From positions 76,892,453 through 76,956,452 of the forward strand of contig CM049311.1 of assembly GCA_026874595.1 (NCBI GenBank): 64,000 bases of DNA. Reading direction: 5' to 3'. The translations under genes were made by a program, and so were the position numbers. A model generated the notes under the pieces. The model worked only from the letters and a program-made list of their open reading frames with translations, searched no databases and was not told where the DNA came from. The stretch comes from Sipunculus nudus (taxonomy: Eukaryota; Annelida; Sipuncula; Golfingiida; Sipunculidae). Positions 55,830 through 64,000 of this stretch are shown piece after piece. Numbering within the stretch: the stretch's first letter is position 1; every line of letters begins with the position of its first letter.

Positions 55830-57300
55830 TCGTATGCATTGTTTGTTATGACTTCGTATCCTGAATTGCTACACCAGAGGGGAGCACTGTATTTTTGTCC
55901 AATTAGGTGAGACCTTGTGCTGGAAGACACTGCCAAGCGAGGAATACACGGAGCCAATCATGTTCATTTCGTTTTGATTGACAGCTCATCGCCCGGTAAC
56001 CGTCTGAACAGGCCACAGGCTCGGAGAGAATTGCCCAAGACGTGGTTTGCTAAGGGCCTTGGGCACATAAGATGCCCGGCCAGTGAGCTGTAATTTAAAC
56101 GAAACGTAACAACAAAGGCTGCGTGCACACCTCGCTGGCTGGTTTCAGTTCTGTAGACAACATATATATGGCTTCGCTAACACAGTCATAATGGCGTAAT
56201 CAAATCGGTCAATGATGTGAGAATGCATAGGGAGCAATTAAAATTCGACCGTAAACTCATCAAGCGGTCCTTGAAGCGCAGTTATGGGCGGAGCCAGGAT
56301 GCCTGTCGAGTGTTTATTGGCATCTGGGTGGCTGCTTGTCACATCATACGCACGTTTTCTTCAGCGGACAACTAACCGCCATCTGGTGTCTAATTATTTC
56401 ATAAACGGTCAAAGCTGGCAGCGTGAAAATCAGCTGCTTCTTTAGAAGCGCAAGATTTCCGCTGCCTCAGGAGCGTACATTTAATGTAAGAATATTATCA
56501 GCCTCATATGTTTGACTTATTCTCGAAACTTTCTTGTTTGGCGTCCCTAGCAGAAAATGGCTTTATCGTATATATTCTAAATCCAAGTTCAGGGAAACAT
56601 GCGTGGGTATACCATAATTTTCTTTTATTTCTGTGTAAAGTAGTATTTCCATGAGCAGTAAATGAACACTGCCCATGCTCCGTTAATAATTGTACCTGCG
56701 TCGTTCATCAGACTTTAAGTTCCACTTATACCTTGATAACATTTTCTTCATTGGATTGCTTTTCATCTTTGGGAAAAAGGGGTATATTTTTTTAACATTT
56801 GTGAAGAATATTAATTTATTCAAAATTAAATACTTATTTTATGTGCATAATATTCAGAAAAATAAAAAAGATTTTCCATTTTATTTTTATATAAACAATT
56901 ACATGCACTTTTATTAATTAAAAAGGTAGCAAAATCTACAATATTATAAACGTTGCCGAGCATATTCTTCAATTATTTTATTCAGTTTTTGAATTATACA
57001 AATGTTCTGGGACTTCTATATCCAAAACATAAATGATTCAATGTATTGATGGAGGTGTTATGGGCGAGGAATCGTCTGTAAGCTTTGGGCTAAAGGCAGT
57101 GGTGAACGGAAGAACTGGTCAATTCGCCAGTCCAACACTTCGTCTCTCATAATGGTAGGTTCGCCATAAATGATGTAGATGCCCCCCCCCCCCCCCACTT
57201 GGTATATATTCTATTACTAGCCTTCAGCAGGGTGTGTCCTGTACGCGCGATTGACAATTAACTCCTTTCATGATCCACTGTCCTAGTAAGATTTCATTTC
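55830..57300. other. Single-copy-looking intergenic DNA
   Basis: No gene and no repeat family is recognised between 55830 and 57180. TTTTGATTGACAGCTC at 55973 contains TGATTGACAG, the PBX-PREP/MEIS composite motif. A run of 15 C lies at 57182-57196. Confidence 0.35.
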
Positions 57301-57424
57301 CGAATCCTGTTCACCTAAGGTTTCTATATATAGTTATTTTCTTTATATTTGCATGCTAGAATCATAAGTTGAATATCCTCTTCCCTTTTACTCCCTCTCT
57401 CTCCCTTATCATTACCATTATCGT

Positions 57425-57459
57425 AGTTGTTGTTGTTATTATTATCATTATTATTATTA

Positions 57460-57500
<41 letters not shown>
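57425..57500. repeat. (ATT)n microsatellite
   Basis: An imperfect trinucleotide run of about 24 units; a poly-Asn frame on the minus strand is its artefact. Confidence 0.9.
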
Positions 57501-57945
57501 TAAGAATAATGTTGATATACTCATGTATTATGACTGGTTTATCTTTCAGTTCTTTTCTCAAAATAACAATTTTCGTTCTTAAAATAATTTTGATAAATAT
57601 AGACTATTTTAACGGTACTTTACCGTCTATAAATTATGTCACTCATATATAACATGTATGTTATATTATAAAATAGTAATGCAAATAATACAAATTACCC
57701 GGCCAACTCGGGAATAGTTACGTGAAACTACGTAATCTCTCCATTACGAGTACCTGTCTATACGGTCAAATTCTCAGGTCTCAGGATTATATATATCATT
57801 AACCGGGGTGAGGTAAAATTGACAGATATTTACAGGTCAAACGGCACACCCTCAAGCATGTTTACGGTGCATGGTTAGGGTATATCACATCAAATGTATG
57901 CTGCACATTGTTTACTGCACAACTTGTTTACCAGTCATTTACAAT

Positions 57946-58052
57946 TTATTCCGGTTTCCTAAACCTCTTAAGACCGTCGAACGCCACCATCCGAACCATG
58001 GAGAGTGCCTCGTATTAGTTATAACTATAGTTGTACAATGTAAAATAAAATA
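57946..58052 (+). mobile_element. 5'-truncated SINE, second copy
   Basis: TTCCGGTTTCCTAAACCTC, then CGAACGCCACCATCCGAACC and GAGAGTGCCTCGTATTAGTT, ending TTGTACAATGTAAAATAAAA, matches the 3' part of the SINE at 36420-36615. The tRNA-like head and most of the core are missing. Confidence 0.6.
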
Positions 58053-59392
58053 CCACTGGGCACGATGGCTGAATATTTTCATGCATGTAATTAATCTATT
58101 CTCCAGTCGTCTCTTCCATTTATTCATTCCCATGCACAACTCTTTTGTCGAAAATAACTTGAATGTACCAAATATATATTATATATATTATATATACTAT
58201 ACATGCTACTATAAGTATGATTTTGACGGATATGTCAGATGTGATCACCAGTTTCCGCGCACATGCATATATTTTTTAACGTGATGAACCCCTTCTCTAA
58301 AATTTCATTCACAATTATTGTATATATATCTTTTCTGACGGTTAGTCCTTATATTAAGGCGTGAACTTGCGTCATGTCCAAATAATGCTCTAGAAACAGA
58401 AGGAAAGAAAGTTTCGTTCACGGCTTGTATATTTAACACGAAGTTCTCTATATATACACTGACACCTCGGTTTGTCGTTTTTCAGTGTCCCGCTCGTGGC
58501 TGAATACTCTAAAGAAAACAGAAGACGCGCTCTGCAAATCAAGTGAACTGATATGTATATTTTAAGACAGGGAACTAGGGAATTAAAAGCGACTCGTTTT
58601 TAGCCCACCGTGTAAAATGAGGGACTCACTTCAAGTAGATCAAAAGCATACCACCCACTACTAACAATATCATCAAATAGAGGCCCACACAGGTAAACCC
58701 GTGTCACCTGGCATGATTGAAAAGACATCCGCATATCTGTCATGCTTGAGATCAACGGTTGCTCACAAGGTTAACTATCATGTTGTCCTTAAAAGTGTAT
58801 AGTGTATTTAATTCGGGGGTTTGTAGGCTTTAATGCTGCGTTTACACAAGGTATTATATTTCATTATGAATCGGTGTACAGTACACTATAAACATGTACT
58901 TAATTTGTAAAAAACCATCCGATAAAGTGGTGGGACATCATGTTATTAAATATATAATATATATTATATATATTATATATATGAACACGTATATTACGTA
59001 ATAATAAAAATATTAATAAAAATAATGATAACAATAATATTATTAATAATAATCAAAATATAGTGATTAAACTTCAAGACATACGGATTTTAAACTTAAG
59101 CTATATATAAGCGTGCTGTTATCCGAACTGAATCAGTGATTGTCCAAACAGATTAAGCGTATATCCGGACACAAGTATAGTATATGTAGCGTTGTACAAT
59201 TTATCGTTAACCTCATGGAAATAATTGTATATTTAGTAAACAATAAGAATTTTTTCGGACAAGACTTCTTACAACCATAAACTTGCTGGATATATATATA
59301 AAGTAGAGAAGCATGATTAAAATAACCCATAATCTTGACAGGTAATTCTGAACAGACAAAGCAAGCCTATATATTTGTCATTGCGTATTATC

Positions 59393-59397
<5 letters not shown>

Positions 59398-59466
<69 letters not shown>
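59398..59466. repeat. (TA)n microsatellite
   Basis: About 34 TA units, the longest TA tract in the window. Confidence 0.95.
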
Positions 59467-59468
<2 letters not shown>

Positions 59469-60404
59469 CTGGCATAAAGCTAACAGTTGTGACAGCCACA
59501 AATCTAGGATGATAAATTATATAATTTATTTGCAAGTTGTGTAAAAACTTGCAAAAAAAACTGTCTGGGGATTATAAGTCTGCGAACAAACACTGATCTT
59601 ACCGGCGACACCTGCATGCGTCGGGACTTTATGGTTTATCAAACAACATATCGTCCTGTCACCTAACGCCAAATCAACACTGATATAAGGACCCACAGGT
59701 AATGATCTCACCTTTGTGCTGACTCCCGAAAAGCGGCCGCACTTCAAACCTGCGGATACACACGAGGATTAAACATCAAAGTGACATCAAGTAGGGGGTG
59801 ATACCGCGGAAACGGGTCCGGATTAACCTAAGGTCCTCGCCCTTCAGAACCACACCACTTCACACCGACACCGGTCATTACAAGTATAAACTACTTATCG
59901 CTGAGCGTGTAAAGTGGAACTTTGTGTGCGAGGAAATAATAGGTGTCAATGTGATTCTAGATTTGGGATAAACCCTCTATCAAAAGACCACCATGCAGCA
60001 AGCTTTTTTGGCCTTCGTTGCATGTGGCTTGTTAAAAAATATAGGTCTGCATATAAAAGAGATTTATCAGGGTCAAATTGGAGCAGTGAACATATAAATT
60101 AAGAATAAACGAATTTGAAAAGGTATCCAAATTTGTACAACAGCTTTGATCAATTATATAAAAAGTTTGCTCAACGATTTAGATGTATGACCATGTCTCA
60201 TATATATAGTTTGTCTCAAGTCACTATAATAGACATTTTACTGCACATTTGATAACATTTATGATTTACTTCACTATTATACAAAAATCAAATAAACATA
60301 TAACATGTCGATCTTTCTTGTGTAATTAAGTATAAGTATATTAAGTATATTAGATAAAAAAAATCCCCCTATATGCGATCAATGCAACACCGGTCATAAC
60401 TCGC

Positions 60405-60410
<6 letters not shown>

Positions 60411-60440
<30 letters not shown>
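60411..60440. repeat. (TA)n microsatellite
   Basis: About 15 TA units. Confidence 0.9.
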
Positions 60441-60446
<6 letters not shown>

Positions 60447-61862
60447 GTACAATAGAATATATGTATATATGCTCTACAGATTGTCCATTGAATCAACAGA
60501 AATGCATTTGACTGATCTTATGAAAAACTGGTTGCTAATTATAAAAGTTCGTTTTTTTTTCTTAATTATAGTTTAAGGTGAACTTCACACTCAAGTTTAT
60601 CCATTTCTATCCTTATAAAATACTGTATATGTATATATTTCTAAAATTACGCCTTTTTATATATTCATATAAGCTAGCATACATATATGTATGTATAATA
60701 CATTTATATACATCCCAATGTTTCTAAATATCCAGTGTTTAAAGTTTTACTATAGATATGGTTGTACGTATCATTAACATGGTTTTCCTTTTATGAAATG
60801 AGAAAGGGAATTAGATTCCTTTTAAAGCCGATGTATCTATATTGAGAACCATGTGTGACATGTTTAACCCTTCACAACGGTTAAATCTTTTTCCTGCCAT
60901 GTATTATATTTTAAATGATCTTTAGCAGATGGAGAGATAATGCACGCATTAACCCTCGGCGGAACATAATACCCTGCTTAACTCCCGCTTAATATATCAC
61001 TCATTTAAGAACGTTTATACAATACTAACAATCAAAATAGTTTGGCATGCTTCCAATCCTTAATCCTCCCCGCTGAAAAATCAAGTAATAAAGCCAGGAA
61101 ATGAAGAGAGATCAATTTGAAATTTTATAGCACCCTTTAACGAAACTGATATGCAATTTCCTCTGACGTATGTGACAACATAACCGCTTTAGGGGTTTCA
61201 GGTACAAAGGAATTTAAAACCGCCTGTTGCCGATGAGCAGACGACTTTTTGGTCCGCCTCGCTTTCGACAGGTGTTGGCCAGTCACGTGTCACTACGGCC
61301 CATCTGTCAGTGGAGAGCGCGTGGCGCGTGTTCAGGTCACGGGAGGTCAGGGCCAGGTATTCATTCGGCGTCTTCCATGTTTGATGAAACTTTGTAAAGC
61401 GTGTTGTTAGCCAGTAGAACGTATGGGCCCAAATGACCTCACATTGTTAAGCAACCAAAAGGGGCAAGTCCGGATGTCAAGTCCCCCCTGAGCCCCACAC
61501 CCGATTCGTCAATAAACAGCCAAACCACCGGACTCACCGGACGTCCGACGTGCCACCCAGTTTAAATTACTTTAATTAATGTGTCTTGAATTAAACCTTC
61601 AACAAGTTATAATGACTCTTTAACACTACAAAACGACTTTATTTTTGGCACTTTGGATAATGTGCTTTTATTTTTATTATTTTTATTTTTTTTTAAATTT
61701 TCATTATTCAGTTACTTTTATTTAATAGTTTCTGAAAATGTTAAAAATAAAAAAGAAACGAATTCATACACCTTGCAAAGTCACTACAATTATATAAAGA
61801 AAAGGGCTTTAGAGGAAACCATATATTAAATACAGTTTTCAATAAAAATTTAATTTCTAAAG

Positions 61863-61865
<3 letters not shown>

Positions 61866-61920
<55 letters not shown>
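61866..61920. repeat. (TA)n microsatellite
   Basis: About 27 TA units; a second interrupted tract lies at 61961-62010. Confidence 0.95.
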
Positions 61921-61924
<4 letters not shown>

Positions 61925-61970
61925 GAGCTGTCGAACACAAGTTAGTGTGTTTAAGTCCTGAAATATATAT

Positions 61971-62004
<34 letters not shown>

Positions 62005-62398
62005 TTATATGTCATACCATGGAGCACTCTAGCAGTTGTTTATAGCAGTAAACCATAAGATTTATGTATATATATGAATATATTCAAAATATTCATATAT
62101 GTATATATATGTTTTATCAGTATAAATATACTGTTGAGAGAGAGAGATAATAAAAAAAAACAAGTAATTTATTGAAAATATAATAAATCCTAAACATTTT
62201 CCTGATCGTTCCTTACGGATGTAATTTAAGTGGAGACGCTTTTGAATATATTTTATATTCAACTGTATACAGGTACTTGATGGTATCTGCGAATATGTTT
62301 GTTATAATTAAGAAACAAATCTCCAAGCATAATATGTAAAATTAAATCTATCTGTCTGTATGTCTCTGTCTCTCTTTCTCTCTGTCTCTGTCTCTATG

Positions 62399-62399
<1 letters not shown>

Positions 62400-62437
<38 letters not shown>
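62400..62437. repeat. (CT)n-(TA)n compound microsatellite
   Basis: A CT run of about 11 units passes into a short TA run, preceded by a looser CTGTCT-rich stretch from 62350. Confidence 0.9.
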
Positions 62438-63254
62438 CTTTCCTTAAAGAAAGATCGACGTCATAATTACCATCTGGGACACGATATCAACCTATTATAT
62501 TTTATGACACTCCCTGGCCTGACACATTTTGATGTCCGACTTCCGGGTCAAAGGTGTCGCATATTAAATCTTGCCACCGGGCGTCGATACTCGGCTTTGT
62601 CCATTTATATAAACCCCACATTGAGTTTAAGGGATACCTGTTTAATATATATTGAGCAAGATTATTTATAAATGAATAGGAGTATAGTGGTTCTAACGAG
62701 CCTCACATTGCAATTAAAACGTGAAAGATTTCAGGGTAAAATTGGGACATCTGGAAATGATAGATTAAATTACAGATTGTTGATTTAATGTATGGATTCT
62801 AAGAAGAATCGCAATGGATGGAAAGAGATGTCTGTCTTTTAGTACTCGTTAGAACTTTTGAAGGTGCTTTTAATTTATGCTGTGACGTAATATTCTGTAT
62901 ATATGAATATTCAATTTCTATTGTCTACACAGTGATGGGATATATGAAGATATCCGTGATTCATCTCTGATAAATTAATTATATACGATTAACTATAAAT
63001 TAAAATAAAAATTCTTTTTTTACGGGTCTTCTACATGGAGTGATGTATTACTCAGTCTCCTACAGCAGTATTTATACATGTCCCTTATCTTATAATGTGT
63101 GATTTACGCAATGTCTCATATATAAGAATATTAATCTTACAAACTGTTTCATAAAGTGCTGTTTGTCATGCACCTTCTCTCCCATACCACTGTATGTCTC
63201 ACGCCGTGTCTGCTACAGAAATGTATGTCTTACAAGGGGGGTTCATGTTTATTG

Positions 63255-64000
63255 TAATGTCTGTCTGACAGCGCGTCTCCGATGGAGGTGTCTTCTGACA
63301 CCTCGTTTCCAGGAGTGATGTCTGTCTGACAGCGCGTCTCCGATAGCCGTGTCTGCTGACACCTTGTCTCCTGGAGTAATTTCTGTCTGACAGCACGTCT
63401 CCGAAAGCTATGTCTGCTGACACCTTGTTTCCCTGAGTAATGTCTGTCTAACAGCGCGTCTCCGATAGCCGTGTCTCTTGACACCTTGTTTCCTGGAGTA
63501 ATGTCTGTCTGACAGCGCGTCTCTGCTAGCCGTGTGTGCTGACACCTTGCTTTCTGGAGTAATGTCTGTCTGACAGCGCGTCTCCGATAGCCGTGTCTCT
63601 TGACACCTTGTTTACTGGAGTAATGTCTGTCTGACAGCGCGTCTCGGCTAGCCGTGTCTGCTGACACCTTGTTTCCTTGAGTAAGATCTGTCTGACAGCG
63701 GGTCTCCGTTAGCCGTGTTTTTGCTGACACCTTGTTTCCTGGAGTAATGTCTGTCTGACAGCGCGTCTCCGATAGCCGTGTCTCTAGACACCTTGTTTCC
63801 TGGAGTAATGTCTGTCTGGCAGCGCGTCTCTGCTAGCCGTGTCTGCTGACACCTTGTTTCCTGGAGAAATGTCTGTCTGACAGGGGGTCTCCGATACCCG
63901 TGTCTGCTGACACCTTGTTTTACTAGAGAAATGTCTGTCTGACAGCGCGTCTCCGATAACCGTGTCTGCTGACACCTTATTTCCTAGATTAATGTCTGTC
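63255..64000. repeat. 61-bp minisatellite, about 12 units, continues past the window
   Basis: The unit 'GTAATGTCTGTCTGACAGCG' + 'CGTCTCCGATAGCCGTGTCT' + 'GCTGACACCTTGTTTCCTGGA' repeats with a 61-bp period and scattered substitutions, with small length changes near 63720 and 63785. It contains the palindromic word CTGTCTGACAG. The minus strand is open for 166 codons (63230-63730). Because 61 is not a multiple of three, this cycles through all frames and is best read as a by-product of the repeat. Confidence 0.9.

Larger units (their letters stand above)
58290..63250. other. Mostly AT-rich intergenic DNA, no gene
   Basis: I see microsatellites (listed separately) and no credible coding sequence. 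The 61200-61560 interval is clearly more GC-rich than its surroundings, with CACGTG (about 61288), GGTCACGGGAGGTCAGGG and AATTACTTTAATTAAT nearby. It might be a regulatory or conserved non-coding block, which I cannot test here. Confidence 0.35.

Noticed and set aside
57324-57524. Poly-Asn protein on the minus strand
   Set aside because: Translation of an (ATT)n microsatellite.
63230-63730. 166-residue repetitive protein as a real gene
   Set aside because: The 61-bp period cycles all frames, there is no conserved start or splice structure, and it ends with the array; kept only as a hypothesis.

Overview
The window reads as nuclear DNA of an invertebrate animal, most likely a mollusc or another lophotrochozoan. 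It has one multi-exon gene with GT-AG introns, sparse coding content, an AT-rich background, many long (TA)n tracts, and interspersed repeats of the kinds common in mollusc genomes: Helitrons, hairpin-headed repeats rich in GTCCGTC, and short SINEs with an 'ACTCCGGTTTCC'-like core. The phylum is an inference; no ribosomal or mitochondrial marker is present.

The only gene I can assemble in full is on the + strand at 32352-50176. It has ten coding exons that join in frame to a 560-residue SLC22-type organic ion transporter of the major facilitator superfamily. The N-terminal signature, the glycosylated first loop, the WDLVCDRQW block, DRFGRR, PESPRWL, DRIGRR, the AELFPTSVR block and a PETY-type C-terminus are all present. 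The stop is followed by AATAAA at 50226. Its introns hold several repeats: a SINE in intron 3, a 1.2-kb inverted-repeat element in intron 5, a Helitron nested in another repeat in intron 7, and a 2.7-kb hairpin-headed element in intron 8.

Layout. 1-5.8 kb: Helitron copy 1 and small tandem repeats. 5.9-7.2 kb: an internally deleted pogo/Tigger-type DNA transposon with perfect-looking ends and a decayed transposase C-terminus. 7.2-7.7 kb: a tandem pair of tRNA-like repeats. 7.7-11.3 kb (minus strand): a decayed LTR retrotransposon with gag, protease and integrase but no reverse transcriptase between protease and integrase, an order like the Gmr1 clade of Ty3/gypsy elements. 12-20.6 kb: microsatellites, foldbacks, a hairpin-headed element in minus orientation, LINE scraps, a CpG/CRE-rich candidate promoter near 18.9 kb and a degenerate repeat. 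23.4-25.9 kb: a short inverted-repeat element followed by a degenerate tandem array. 26-31 kb: mostly featureless, with one LINE zinc-finger fragment. 32.3-50.2 kb: the transporter gene. 53.5-55.8 kb: a 180-bp tandem array with higher-order structure, interrupted by another hairpin-headed element. 56-63 kb: mostly single-copy-looking AT-rich DNA with microsatellites. 63.25-64 kb: a 61-bp minisatellite that runs off the window.

The most interesting signal that ordinary features do not explain is a recurring module: an imperfect hairpin, then GTCCGTC-rich DNA, a body full of AGGTCA half-sites, and a terminal palindrome followed by CTTGTTT. It is seen in at least six places, in both orientations, usually next to oligo-T.
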